From positions 3,038,001 to 3,102,000 of the forward strand of contig JAJHTX010000003.1 in NCBI GenBank assembly GCA_032164295.1: a stretch of 64,000 nt of DNA, read 5' to 3'. Origin of the DNA: Inonotus obliquus (taxonomy: Eukaryota; Basidiomycota; Agaricomycetes; Hymenochaetales; Hymenochaetaceae). Positions 10,717-22,856 of the stretch are shown here, piece by piece; the stretch's first letter is position 1; every line of letters starts with the position of its first letter. A program made the translations under genes and the position numbers. The notes beneath the pieces were generated by a model. That model was given only the letters and a program-made list of their open reading frames with translations, did no database searches and had not been told where the DNA came from.

Positions 10717-13252
10717 ATGGTCAAGTCCAAGGTGTCTTACGGCTCGCTCAGTGTGGGCAATAACACAGACTGGCATCATAGGAATAGCAAGAGACACAAC
10801 GTCGGACTGAGAATCGCTGTCTGTGCTTTGGTGTCTTTTTGCTTTCTAAGCATCTGGACCAAGAATCTGAGCTGGGCACGTTCGAGCGATAAGGCTGATA
10901 AAGATCCTGTCTGTCCGCAAGCCGCACCACAGGGGCCATCCAAGCACAATGAACTCTTCCAGGAGTTGGATTCGCTGTTCAAGGCAGATAAATTCCGTTT
11001 ACACGCTTACGAATCGCTGGGAGGCGCTGTTCGCGTTCCGTAAGTATACATATTTTATGATAAACCAGTGTCTTATTGTTTCGATCATAAAATAGTACCG
11101 AGACTCACGATGAAGAAGAGCCTCCTGGTGAGGACTCGGAGCAGTGGAAACCCTTTGAAGAGCTACATGCGTATTTGGAGTCTCGCTTCCCTCTCGTGTA
11201 CGTCTCTCCTGTTCTGTCTTCTGAGTAAATGGTTATTTTCGGGTCATTTGACGAGGTATTTGAAGGCATTCAAATCTCACGGTCACGAAAGTGAACTCGT
11301 TTGCGCTAGTGTTCCATTGGCAAGGCTCCAACGATTCTTTGAAACCGATCTTATTGACATCTCATCAAGGTAAGATAAAGATAAGGATCGCTGAATAATA
11401 TAAGACTGATGTCGAAACTAAACAGATGTTGTGCCCGTAGAACCAGAGACTGCCTCGCAATGGGTGTATCCTCCGTTCTCTGGCTTTTTTGACGGTATAC
11501 TTTGCCTCCAAGTTGTTATTTTAGGCTGAGAAGAGTGATTGAATTGTTGAATTGTTGAATAGGTGAATACATCTGGGGACGAGGAAGCTGTGACGATAAA
11601 TCTGGTTTGATTGCAAGCCTGTCAGTCACAGAATAAGTGTCTACCCATTTAAATGCTAACTCGACGAGCTCTGTTTAGGACCGCGGTTGAGACTTTACTC
11701 TCGGCTGGATTTCAGCCAGAACGGACTGTTGTTCTCGCAATGGGAATTGATGAAGAAAGAGGAGGTGCCTACGTGAGTTTTCGGATGCACTAAACTTATA
11801 TTTGGTCCCTTATCTGCCTCGTTTTTCTTAGGGAGCGACAGCAATCCGGGACCACTTACTGGAAAAGTATGGAGAGGATGCGTTCTCCATCCTTATCGAT
11901 GAGGGTGGTCAGTTAGGTGCTACCTTTATTCACTCGAACAGAGTTCAAAGCTTTCTTGTGCAGGTGGCTACTCCGAGAAATTCGGAGCGATGATTGCGAC
12001 ACCAGCGGTGGCTGAGAAAGGACATTTGGACATTCGGGTGCAAGTTTCAACTCCCGGCGGGCACTCAAGCAGACCACCTGCTCACACTGTGAGACTCGCC
12101 TCACCGTGTCCTAAATTCATTATTTTAAGCAAAATATGATACAGAGTATCGGCATTCTTTCCCGCCTTATCACCGAACTAGAAGAAAATCCTCATCCAAC
12201 AAGCCTGAGGAGGAATGGTACTTTCTATCAACAAGTCCAGTGCCTCGCCGAACATGCCCCTTCGATATCTCCATCCCTTCGAAAGCTGGCGAAGGATTCC
12301 TTGAAAGTCGACAAAGCACTTTCAGACCTCGCAGTAGAGTTGGAGAAAATATTCCCTGAGTATGCACCTAGCACAGGAACGACCCAGGCTGTCGACATTA
12401 TCCATGGAGGAGTGAAAAGTAACGCCCTCCCGGAGCAGACATACGCTATTGTTAATCATCGTATCGCAGACTACAGGCAGGTTTCTTCCAGCTGTGCCCA
12501 TTCTCTAGTGATCCATTCTTGACTTTTCGGCTGCAGTTCAGCCTCCGAGCTTCAGATCCGATTCGCCAGCATCTTATCGCCACTCGCAAAGAAATTCAAC
12601 CTATCCCTTGACGCCTTCGGAAACGAAGATCTCTCGTTCTTCTCGGATTCAGATTCCTACGGCCAACTTGTACTATCCGACGCATATAGCGGTGCTCTTA
12701 ACCCCGCTCCCGTAACTCCAACATTCGGAAATGGTCCATGGGATCTACTCACTGGGAGTATTCTCTACACTTTCTCAGCTAATCAGAGAAGTGGTGAGAC
12801 TATCGAGAAATACGCTGTGGCGCCAGGTTTATCTTTAGGTGAGAATATCAACGTCTTCGTCTCCGAATTGTGTTAAGGCTGATCTCGACGTATAGGAAAC
12901 ACAGGTTGGCCATACAATTCTTATTGCTCCCTCGACGAATCATCACTGAGATCTCTCATTCGTAGATACACGATTTTATTGGAACTTAACGAAGCACATA
13001 TTTCGCTACGGACACCTGGGCGCTGCGGATCGGTACAACGGCGCACACACTGTCAATGAAGGTACGAATCTCGACACCCCAATTTTCTTTGTCCTGTCCT
13101 ATATTTACAGCGGTTATCAAATATATGGGCGAGGCGAGACTTACTGACAGCAAATAATTTTTATAGCCGTGCGTGCGGAAGGATTTTTGGAGTTGATACG
13201 ATTCTTTACCGTGCTCATATTGAATGCGGACGAGACGGATTTACTGGAATAA
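10717..13252 (+). CDS. CPS1: Membrane-anchored M20 metallopeptidase, carboxypeptidase S / Gly-Xaa carboxypeptidase
   Basis: Thirteen exons join in phase to give 591 aa: 10717-11039, 11096-11197, 11266-11369, 11426-11494, 11563-11620, 11679-11772, 11832-11907, 11964-12088, 12145-12476, 12537-12838, 12896-12904, 12966-13061, 13167-13252. A single N-terminal helix (about residues 28-48) acts as a signal anchor, as in yeast vacuolar Cps1. Zinc-site motifs are visible: ILLTSHQDVVPVEP (metal His, Asp), IWGRGSCDDKSGL (bridging Asp), GIDEERGG (catalytic Glu and metal Glu), and GNTDTRFYW with a final HTVNE. The enzyme trims C-terminal residues from peptides in the vacuole or lysosome-like compartment. 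Exon 11 has 9 nt and the intron after exon 9 starts GC. Confidence 0.92.
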
Positions 13253-13751
13253 TAGGATGCATGGAAGCGACGTCGGTCGAATCTCGCTTCACATATCTGG
13301 GTCTCAAACGGCTTTCCACGCCGATAACTTGAAATCAATAGTGTGCCATACTTCAAAAAATATTGCCGTGATATTCGGACGAGTTATGTCAATAATCGAG
13401 TCATTCGAAACCCGTGAAAAGTGAGAGTCCACAGCAGACGCACCCCCAAATTAGTCTCGTAGTGTTGCCCGGCGTAGTTGGCTTTTCCTCCAAAGTTCCG
13501 CCGATACATAAATTCCCAAAACATTTTGACGACGGCGTGTGCGCAGCATCTCATATTACTGTGAGGCTCTGTCGATAAATCCGCTGTATCTCATGAGCAT
13601 CTCATGACTTTAAGCGCCATAGTTGTACCGACCAGCAAAACGGGACCTTCGAAATATCCGTTAGCGCAATATCATGCCTTTTAAATGCCAGCGGCGACTG
13701 CAAAAGATATCTACATCCAGAACTACCCATTGGGTTGATAAGTCCTTCACG
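13253..13751. other. Upstream region of the GH45 gene
   Basis: About 500 bp without a convincing gene. ATACATAAATTCCC at about 13504-13517 is a weak TATA-like element. Carbon-catabolite regulation of a cellulase is expected, but I could not point to a clear paired GC-rich CreA-type site. Confidence 0.4.
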
Positions 13752-14588
13752 ATGAAGTCTGCATTGTCCATGGGCCTGCTTTCGTCTCTGTCACTTCTCG
13801 TCGGGGCCGCACACGTAGAGAAGCGTGCCACAGGAGGGTACATCCAGAACACGAGTGGCACATCATCATTCACGATGTACTCAGGCTGCGGTAGCCCAGG
13901 TATGTTCAAGACAATACATCCATCCTACTTTCGTCTCACCCACACCGTTAGCGTGTGGAAAGTCGGCAACGGGTTACACCGCAGCTCTGAATCAGCTCTC
14001 CTTCGGGTCTGCACCGGGTCTTGGGCCAGGCGACGCCTGCGGACGATGTTTTGCCGTCACAGCAAATGCCGATCCGTACTCGCCAGACTATAATGGACCG
14101 TTCAAGAGTATCGTCGTGAAGGTGACAGACCTCTGCCCTAACTCCGGAAATCAGGAGTGGTGTGGCCAGACGACATCCAACCCAGCGAACCAGCATGGAA
14201 TGTCTGCACAGTACGTCGCCATGGCGCAAGCGATTTTTCCAGCCGTTGATTGACATCATTCTTTCCATAGTTTCGATCTGTGCGAGGACAATGGGTCGGC
14301 TGCTGCATTTTTCCCTTCAGGTGACTTTCCTCGACTGGAATTCCTAGGTTCCGCATGGCTGAAAATGTCCGTTTTACAGGCCACGGGGCTCTCACAGGCA
14401 CTTTCACGGAAGTTTCATGTAGCCAGTGGTCTGGGTCAGATGGAGGGGATATCTGGAATGGAGCATGCCTCTCCGGAGAAACTGCTGGCCTCTGGCCCGC
14501 AGTCGGGTGCGGAAATCAAGGTAAGCATTCCGTATAGGCCGACGGATCGCGGACCGAGCTAATCCGCTTCCCAGGCACAGCGCCATGA
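13752..14588 (+). CDS. cel45A: Secreted GH45 endoglucanase, basidiomycete subfamily C type
   Basis: Five exons (13752-13899, 13952-14210, 14271-14320, 14380-14520, 14575-14588) give 203 aa. The start codon opens a signal peptide (MKSALSMGLLSSLSLLVGAA) followed by HVEKR, a likely KR processing site. The mature chain shows YSGCGSPACGKSATGYTAAL, then GDACGRCFAVT, KVTDLCP, NQEWCGQTT and FDLCEDNGSAAAFFPSG. It ends in the conserved SGSDGGDIWNGACLSGETAG and GCGNQGTAP. These match the small single-domain GH45 enzymes of white-rot basidiomycetes, which hydrolyse internal beta-1,4-glucan bonds and share the double-psi beta-barrel of expansins. The aspartate of FDLCED is the expected proton donor. No CBM1 is present. 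The gene converges on the DHHC gene 69 bp away. Confidence 0.94.
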
Positions 14589-14657
14589 ACTCGTTGCTTG
14601 TCGCTTCTCTAACCTGGTTATATATCGGGTATTCTCATGGTGTATGCTTCACAAAGA

Positions 14658-16196
14658 CTATGATAATGGGTCGGATAATTCCTGTGTCAGGTCCGAGTCT
14701 CGACATCGTCTCAGAACGATCGGATTGATCTTCGGCCACGTAAATCTTTCACGGACAATGTGAATGAGTATGATCTGTCCACAAAGTCAAGCCCAAAATA
14801 CCTTTCATCGTTATCACCGAAGAGGCCGTTTCTCTTAACTTGAAGAAAGAATTTCCTCCAGTTTCCACTCCATCCGAGATCATAAAGTCTCTCCTCGGGA
14901 CGAATCTCGTAAACCTTCGTCTCGCCAGACCGCGCCATTGCCGGAATGCAAAGAAATTGTGAGATAGGCCCGCCTTTGGTACTTGGCCTTCTTTCGCCTA
15001 GACGAGACTCTACTGAGCTTAGACCAAGCGTGATGTCTCGTATCGTCGCCAGTGCCATGGCCTGTTACGTTACGAGTTAGGCAGTGCTTCACCAGTCAGG
15101 AGTGAGCTTACACTAGCAAATGTACCGAGGAGGATTGCGAGAGCAACAGTTACTAGCAGGCCGACTCCTGGACTCACAATCAGACTTCCGGGAACATCGC
15201 GATCACTGAGCTGTTGCTCGGTACTCTGCAGCTCCCTTGCGCCCAGAAAAGTTCCAACTACCCATCTGCCAGCTGGACCTCCGAAAAAGATCCACGAATA
15301 CCATCTATCCCACCATTGTCGTTGGATCCAAGCCGTCTCACGAGAGACCTCTAAACTGCGAAAGGCACGGGCTTTGATGACAGGGAGTATGGGAAATACA
15401 GCCAGGAAAATAAGAGCGGGAGTAATTGTGAGGATAAGAAGAAAGGCTGGCATCAGGGAAGATGTGATACATGTACCTAGCTATTCATAAACTCAGCTAG
15501 CGCAAACCCGGAAGATACTTGCAACAACACACCCAAGGACAGTGGTGATCAAATCCAGGACGGCAGACGCCACACGTTGAACAATGGTGAGTTCTTGGTG
15601 GTTTCCACTGTTTACGGCAGGGACCATCATTTTTCAAGCATAAACGTAACCCCCCGTCGGAATTCGTACATTCGTAAGGCTCGGTAAGGAGGGACACTTC
15701 CGGGAGCTCGTAGATCTGCATGGGTCTATTACGCACCCGTGTCGAGACGACGTACAGAAATAACGTCGTCACAGCGCCAAACAAAGCTCCCGTGGTAGTT
15801 ATATACAGCACTATGGATTGATCGGATATTGAACCTCACAAAGTTGATGGATTGTACTCACACCCAAACCATGTCTTCCCGTTCCTTTGAATTAAGAAAC
15901 GAACTGAGCATTATTGAGATATCATTAAACGGCATGCGGGTTGATTTCAAGTAGAGGACGAACTCCCAATCTCTATGAAGCTCCAATACCAGCCATTACT
16001 CAGGCAGAAGTCAGTGAGAACGATGTAGAAGACGATTCGAACCTACGCACATAATGAACCCAATAATGGCAGCGGGAAGCAATAAATCAAGGCAACGATA
16101 CAGTCGCACTTTCGGGGAAATAGCATTCGTGAGCTTCTTGTTTTTATGACTCTCCTCGACAAGCTGAGATGCAGAAGTTTCGTTGTTATGGTCCAT
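14658..16196 (-). CDS. DHHC-type protein S-palmitoyltransferase
   Basis: Seven exons (16196-16051, 15998-15964, 15903-15862, 15810-15533, 15480-15112, 15061-14802, 14745-14658) join in phase to give 405 aa. The cysteine-rich domain holds [20 protein letters not shown] followed by [18 protein letters not shown]. The intron falls just after the DHHC-P-W tryptophan. Four membrane segments are visible: [12 protein letters not shown] near residue 40, [37 protein letters not shown] and [15 protein letters not shown] late [12 protein letters not shown] corresponds to the fungal 'LGW-xx-NW' motif after TM4. It acylates cysteines of membrane proteins at ER, Golgi or vacuole. An in-frame ATG at 16322 exists, but a CACGTG at 16239 favours the start at 16196. 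Confidence 0.88.
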
Positions 16197-16238
16197 AGAT
16201 GATAACACAGGCGGACTCAAAGTAGTAGTAGTAGTAGA

Positions 16239-16244
16239 CACGTG
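16239..16244. promoter_or_regulatory. CACGTG palindrome upstream of the DHHC gene
   Basis: ACACGTGT lies 43 bp upstream of the preferred DHHC start codon, next to a (GTA)n-like run at 16221-16237. If translation starts at 16322 instead, the site is inside coding sequence. Confidence 0.3.
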
Positions 16245-16322
16245 TTCCTGGTATTCCAGTGGCGGTGAGACCGTGGGATAATACAATTTGATACAAATCA
16301 GCCTCCGTCTTGTCTTGTCCAT

Positions 16323-19112
16323 TCACACCAACGCTCATGCTTTTGCTTTCAGCCATAACACTTTGGGCTTCTTATAGCGTACTCGAGCTTTCTTTTCGAC
16401 TCACCTACCGCGTTTCTGCTACGTGTCTCAGACCGCTTAATTAAGGAAGACGGCAGTACCTAATCTTCTGGATTCATTCTTTCTGAAAGGGCTGAAACTT
16501 CGCAATATATCGGGGTTAGAGAGCTGGCTGCGACCGTTAAGTGGGATCATATTGCCTTTTCAGTGGGCATCCATTGTTCGCATCGTTACTAAATTGGGAA
16601 CACCAGAATTGCACCACCTTATATCGCATGTGGGTTCGAGCACTCTCAATAGGTTCACTCCTGGTGTTTGGGAGGGAAAGTAAGTGGGGATATTCTGGTC
16701 TAGACCTAATTTCTGACATGCGTTAGGTTATATCCACGGAGACGAACATCCAGTTTTTCTTCCACTACTCTCAGAGCACACTGTCGTGCGAAGTCGGCAA
16801 CATGGAAACATATCCGATGATACCAGGCGGGCGAGGATCTTACCAGTCGCATTCACTGCAGATCAGTAATAGAAGCTTCGGCATGCGCAACTTAGAAGGA
16901 CAATTCAACGGCACCGTCTTCATACGAGCTACCTCAAGATGCCTTGTAGTTGGGTCTCCGGTTTCTCGCGGTATGGAACTCCGAAATCCTTCCGCCGGCC
17001 TCTTTTTGACCTACTCATAGAGTCAAGTTCTAAAACATAAAGCGATGAGGGTCTACCCCTTGACTCGGTAAGGCTGGACTTGTGTTCAGTCCCAGTACGT
17101 CCTGTGTCTTCCATTGCGAGTATATGACAGGCACCGTCGAGCTGATCTGGTGGCTTATTCATGTGAGCTTGAATTAAGTCGAGAAGCCATCCCAAGGGGC
17201 AATAGCTACTAAATTCGTAAGGATCCCCTCAAACTGCGCCTTTCTATCAGTACTCAATCTTGAGGGAATTTGTCTGAGATGAGACAGGTAATTGTTTCCC
17301 TTCCCTATCAGCAATCGGGCTGAGGCATTTGCTTTACCAAGTGGTTGCCCGCCCAGGTCTATTGATTGGGACCTGTTCGCGCAGCTTGTCAACTGACGAA
17401 ATCTTTGGGATTAGAATTCGCCTTGTGATAACTCAGTAAGCACACTTTGGGCATCAGAATCTTATGCTGGAGTATGCAGACTTCATTTCCGAACCTCTCG
17501 CGGAACCTCTTGACCCTGCTATCTTCCACATTTCCAAGCTTGAAACGTCAGTTTGCTCTTGGGTTCCCTCTTTGAACACCTTCCATTATCAACATCTCTA
17601 ATCCCTCTATCACACGCGATGACTTCTTTGAAGTCTCGATCAGTCAGTTGATGCTTCGTGCACAAGGCTGCCAAGACGAGCCAAAGGTTTCAATATGCCA
17701 GAACATTGGACACCCATGGGAGTCGGGTAGCCCTAGCCAGCTAACCGGCTATTTGGCGGGGTGTTGCAGGAATGTAACACATTTCACGCGGCTCCGCACT
17801 GCGCTCACAGTTTGCTTAATGCCCGCTATCAGATGATATACGCACTCTAAGCACGAAGCTTGCGCACGGAGAATGCAAGTGAAAACCTTGCTGTGAGCAC
17901 TTTATATACTTTGGAAACGTAGAAGTAGATTTTGAGACGAAATCGAACTTATTCTCCCTCTCTTTTCCTATTCATTTGACGTCACCCCGGAGCTACCTAC
18001 ATCACCGCCTGCGGATAAAGCGTAGTATCATTGTCCAAAGCATAATTAGACCCGTACCCGCGGGCGTGGAACCTTCTATCGGGCTCAAGTCTTTCTTGAA
18101 AGATCGCTTGAATAAAGCATACCCAGTAAATTCAGAGACGCCCACGAGTTCCGTCCTACATGGATTCAGTGTCATATCAACATCACTTCTGCTACGTTCT
18201 TGGCATCGCCCAGACCGAGCCAGATGCCATACGTGAGATCAAAAGGACGCTGTCGCCGAGTCTTCTACTCAAACACCGTTGAGTGCATGAGTTACGAATG
18301 AATGAGTAAAAGGTTGGACATTCACTCGCAATTCAGTTTAAGATAGACCTTCTACGCCGCAGCACTAGAAACCAGATGTTTATCCTTAGGGGTCGAGGTT
18401 ACTGCCAGCGTTCAGTTATGAGGTAGAACGGAACAGAGTTGATACTTGGGTGTTCTATTCTTAGCAGCCGTGAGTAAATCCAGGTGAATAGTCGGAAAAC
18501 GTGTTTGTTTGTATCCTTACCGACTTCACGCACGCAAGGGATTAAGCAAGTTGCGCGATAGGGTGTCCATGGGCGCTGCTTGGACTCCACCGTAAACTGT
18601 GCCTCGCTATAGTACTGGCAGTTGGAGAATACTATTCATTCCAGCAGCGAAGAGCGCAGTTGCTTGTATCATTGACTACCAAAAGGATCCGAAGATTTCA
18701 AAAAGAAGAATCCGGTAGCGAAAACGCGCGACTTCCGCACCCACCGTGAGATCGGTCTCCATTTGTATCAACTATTAAGGCCACATTTCTAAAAGAAATG
18801 GGGAGCTCGGGGTCGTGGACTGGAAGTACCGACCTTATGTCTCCAATTCGCCGAACAGGCGGTAATAGATGCTTGAAGGGTTCACAGGACTCTCAAGAGT
18901 TTATTGCAAATCGCGGTTCCAGACCTGCCAAGTGCGAGAGAGACGGAGAGCAGCGGGATTTGGGAGCAAAAAGTAATTATTGAATTCATCAGAGTTCAGA
19001 AACTTACTGCGATACGTGCCTGGCGCAAACGGAGCAGAGAGGAAACGCATAGAGGAAATCAGTCTCAAGTCGAGCATGATCGGTTATTTCAAAAAGACAG
19101 TTCAGGAGACAA
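16323..19112. other. 2.8-kb stretch without a recognisable gene
   Basis: Only scattered frames below about 90 codons occur, none with family resemblance. Open patches such as 16802-17020 and 17976-18236 have mixed, non-periodic composition. There are no tandem repeats or transposon termini that I can see. It may contain a decayed gene; I cannot support one. Confidence 0.4.
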
Positions 19113-19689
19113 TCATGGGGACTGACACGCTCGCCAGTCACGGTGATCCTGTGCCCTTAATCTGGTTGCAATCTGCAGGAGACCAGGCGGGCAAGGCGGG
19201 CATGCGGGATGAGGGCCGCCCGATAGCGTGAATTCTGGATAAAATGTAAGAGGTCGCGAGGCGATGATCCAGTTTTGAACCCGCAAAGCAAGCATAACTC
19301 CCAAGACCGATGAACGAGGTCATAGCGATAAGACATCCATAATTAACGGAACTATTGTATGGTTGAAGAACCTGACTGGATACAAGCACCGCGAAAATCG
19401 TGGTAAATAAAATACCGATTTGCAGTTAGCCAGGCAAGTAGAGCGGACAAGGAAGTTGAGACCAGGTAAGACCGCCGATAGACTGCAGTACTCCGCGGAA
19501 GAAAGTGGCGCACGGCCGTAGCCATTTCTTGAATTTCAGGAAATACCTCACCGTCGAGTTGAGAGGAAGTAGTAGAAGGCGATGAGCCGTCGATCCTTTG
19601 GTGGTAATCTCAATAGGCAACCATTCCGTTATGTAAGCAAGAATTCCACAGTGTTGGTCGACAAGCGCGTGTACGGCGGTACACGACAT
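19113..19689 (-). pseudogene. Possible relic or unresolved gene with a hydrophobic segment
   Basis: Two minus-strand frames, 19689-19426 (87 codons) and 19389-19138 (83 codons), have protein-like composition. The second contains a hydrophobic run (YGCLIAMTSFIGLGSYACFA) that could span a membrane, followed by SKLDHRLATSYILSRIHA. I could not find splice sites that join them in phase, nor a 5' or 3' end, and I do not recognise a family. It could be a decayed membrane-protein gene or chance. Confidence 0.2.
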
Positions 19690-19733
19690 TCTTCATCGTT
19701 CTCGAGAGGTGCGCTTATAATTGCGAATCAACA

Positions 19734-22700
19734 ATGACGATTAAGCACTTGGATGGTGAGCGACATCATAATAACGCGAAGCAGTCATGTTTACTCACAC
19801 AATTGCTTTGCTCAGCTTACCTGTCCGAGCGAAAGCAGGTTCAAACGCTGCCTCTTTCTACACTGTCGGACTCTCGCCTAGGCATCGATGCTGCGTACTA
19901 TCTTCAGCTTCTTCTCGATAACCCGCCTTCAAGAGAGCCACTTCTCGCCGCTACGGGAGGTGCCCCCCTAGCGCTGGTATCCCGTCTTGAATCTGATCTA
20001 CGTGTACTTGAAAAACTACGCATTAAGCCCGTCTTCGTCTTTCCTGGTCTTACTCCGAATAAAAAAATCAGGCCTCAGTTGCAGCAAGAGTATGCAGAAG
20101 CTATACGTGACAGACAGGCGGCTTGGGGGAAGTATGAGAACGGCCAAGAGGACGCTGCTACGAAGCTGTTCGAAGGTCGAGCGAACATCGTGCAATGGGA
20201 TATTTGGCGGATGGTTCTACGTATCTTTAGGCATCGCAACGTTGAATATCTAGTCGCACCATACGTCTCATGGGCTCAGGTATGTCTTCCACTCAATGTC
20301 ACAGGGGAGTCGGAATTACTCACGGTATTTCTACACATTCACTGCCACAGTTGATTTACCTCCAACGACACCCAAAGTCATACATCCATGCTATTTTTGG
20401 TCCAACAGAGACTGTGCTCCATCCTGGAGTGGACAAACTCATTACGAGTATTGATCTCACGTCGTCTACGCCGACGTTTTCGTTCACCTCCAAACGTGCG
20501 CTTCTGGCGGACTTGCAGTTATCGGAGGATCAATTCCTTGATATTGGAATCCTTGTTGGCTGTGAACACAGCCCACCCTTCCCTCCAACTCAGCATGAGG
20601 TTACACTCAAAGCAATCGTAGATATGGTCAAGCACTATAAGTCGGGACACGCTGCTGTCAGCGCGTTCGCCGAACATCCTGCAGTTAAAATAATTGGATA
20701 CCTTGAACATTTCGCAAGGACGCGTACCATGATCAAGAACTCCTTAATTCTATCTTCTGACGGTACAGTACAGCCTCTTCCAGTCGCAATTAATGGTCCT
20801 TCGCCGTCGGGCCCTGCTCCGCACCATCCGCACCACCATCCTTCCGCGGCGGACGTGCCGCAAGATCTTCACGAGATCTTCACCAACCGATTGCCCGACG
20901 AGGTTTACTTCTATCTGTCGCGTGGGCTGATTACCCCTCAACCTCTGGTATGGTTGACGTCAGGTCAAATACTGGAACCACCACCGCTTGACAACGGCGA
21001 GACAACTGAATATCGGCGCTTCGTCAAGGAGGTCGTTACAGACTATCAGACGGGTCCCCGTGCGACCGCTCTTGCTCTTATCAGTAATGTACTCCATAGC
21101 TTCTGGAATGGCCGGCGGGTTGCTGGCTGCTTTTGGTTTGACCCTCCGCAGGGCCCTCAAGGACCAGGCAACCACGGGCAAAAAACGATCAATCACAACT
21201 CTGCGCAGACAGGACAATTGGCAGAGCGAGTGGCAGGCTGGCTTGTTCCATACGCCATTGTTGAAGAGGAATTGCGCCGTCAAAACGTAAGTGCCGTGAT
21301 ATCAACTGGGCGTATATTCCCAAGCATATTGATGGGTCGTCTCAGTCTTCCACGATTGATTTTGCCCTGTGCCTGGGTGCGACTGCAACAGAGAAGCTCG
21401 CCGCTCGGACCCGAGTGCGTAAGGACAAAATGGACAAGAACCATCACAACCAGGACCATCCGCCGCTGGAGAAAAAAGACGAACTGGTTGCCAACGTAAT
21501 CTGGCGGTTCCTTGAACTGCGTGGGTGCGTAGAAAAAATTATTTTTCCTTTCACTGAGATTCTGAAATTCTACGCATTTGCAAATAATACTCATTTACCC
21601 GTGTATTGTTTTGTGCACTCTTTCTCTCGAATTGAAATTACAGATTCCTTCAAACCTCCCACACTCACAGTCCTTTGGCCCGTGCAATGCATGCCGCAAT
21701 CAAATCCGCGCGAGTGAACGATAAATTCCAGGATCCGTTGTATCTGTTCCTCGAGCTCGTCAGAGCAGGGGTAATGCATGGCCACCTTTGGTCTAACCGT
21801 GCATTTAGCGGCGGACCGAGCTTCGGAACTGGTGAGTACATTGAAATTTTCCTCACTGGGTCTATGGTCGCTTATCGTTACATAATTACCCGTGTAGACG
21901 ATGAGAAACAATGCATGCTTTTGGTGATGCGTGTCCTCAGCATCGTACCGCTGAACGCGAAGGTGAGTTCCATCCGGCTTGCGGCTGCGTCTGACCGAGT
22001 TGAGAACTCGGTCTTTGGGCATTTCCGCTTACTCCGATTTCGACGACTACTGACGTTGATTCTATATTTATTTCTCGGTACCGTTGTCTACGTTCCGTTC
22101 CATCTCTCCGTGTCTTTTCATCACGATGGGCCGTGTTGAACTAAAATTAGCCGCAAGCCTGGTCCGCGCCTCTGTCACGAGAACTTCTCGTGTTCAACTC
22201 GTTTGTGAAATCACTCACACGCGCTCTTCGAATACTACTCGAAGTTACCTCTCTAAACATGCTGCTCCGCGGAGACGCGAAGCGCGCTCGAGATGACTAT
22301 CTTGATATTGCACTATCGCTTCCCTTCCAAGTGGACGTCAACACGGGCTTTGGCATCCTTGCGAAAGTGTACTTGGACGCGTTGACGCACATCAATAACC
22401 GTCAGTGCGTGCGGGATGCGAACGCAGAAGGCGTGAAGGAGGCGAAGCAACTTGCGCTCGAAATTTGTGAGGAGACTTTCCCTGGAATCAAGAATCCGAA
22501 GGGCGAGGTTGAGAGGGGATTCCGGTTCTGGGACTGCGTGAGTGCTTTTTACAGCCTAATTTCCCGTTTTGGAATAATATTGAAAACGTGGGATTTCTTC
22601 CCTGCCTGCTTGCCTTCTCATGGATCAACACATCTTGGGCATGCCACCGTTTTCGTGTGTTCTCATGGGATCCCATCTTTGCTGTCGTTGTTTCCACCTG

Positions 22701-22856
22701 GCGGCTGGGCATCTGTATCATTCTGCCACACACGTTTCCGAACATGGTCAGGCGCTTACGGCGATGAGGTTGATGCACAGCGAGAAGGCGGTTCTACCTG
22801 AACTCGCCGAGCAGTTCGAGGCTGCAGAAGCATGGTTGCGACCCATGAGACCTTGA
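19734..22856 (+). CDS. MKT1: Mkt1-like post-transcriptional regulator (XPG/PIN-fold)
   Basis: Eight exons (19734-19755, 19816-20279, 20351-21286, 21346-21524, 21644-21831, 21898-21962, 22151-22537, 22752-22856) join in phase to give 781 aa. Mkt1 partners Pbp1/ataxin-2 and controls translation and stability of specific mRNAs, such as HO in yeast. The N-terminal XPG-N part shows LGIDAAYYLQLLLDNPPSRE and RIKPVFVFPGLTPNKK. The XPG-I-like part shows YIHAIFGPTETVLHPGVDKL then LDIGILVGCEHSP. The Mkt1 central and C-terminal domains follow (RLPDEVYFYLSRGLITPQPL, DPLYLFLELVRAGVMHG and KAVLPELAEQFEAAEAWL). XPG nuclease acidic residues are largely absent, as usual in Mkt1. A His/Pro-rich loop lies near residue 320. 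Confidence 0.92.

Noticed and set aside
16021..16050. Possible tRNA B-box (GGTTCGAATCG) on the minus strand
   Set aside because: No T-stem pairing, A-box or acceptor stem around it; it lies in an intron of the DHHC gene.
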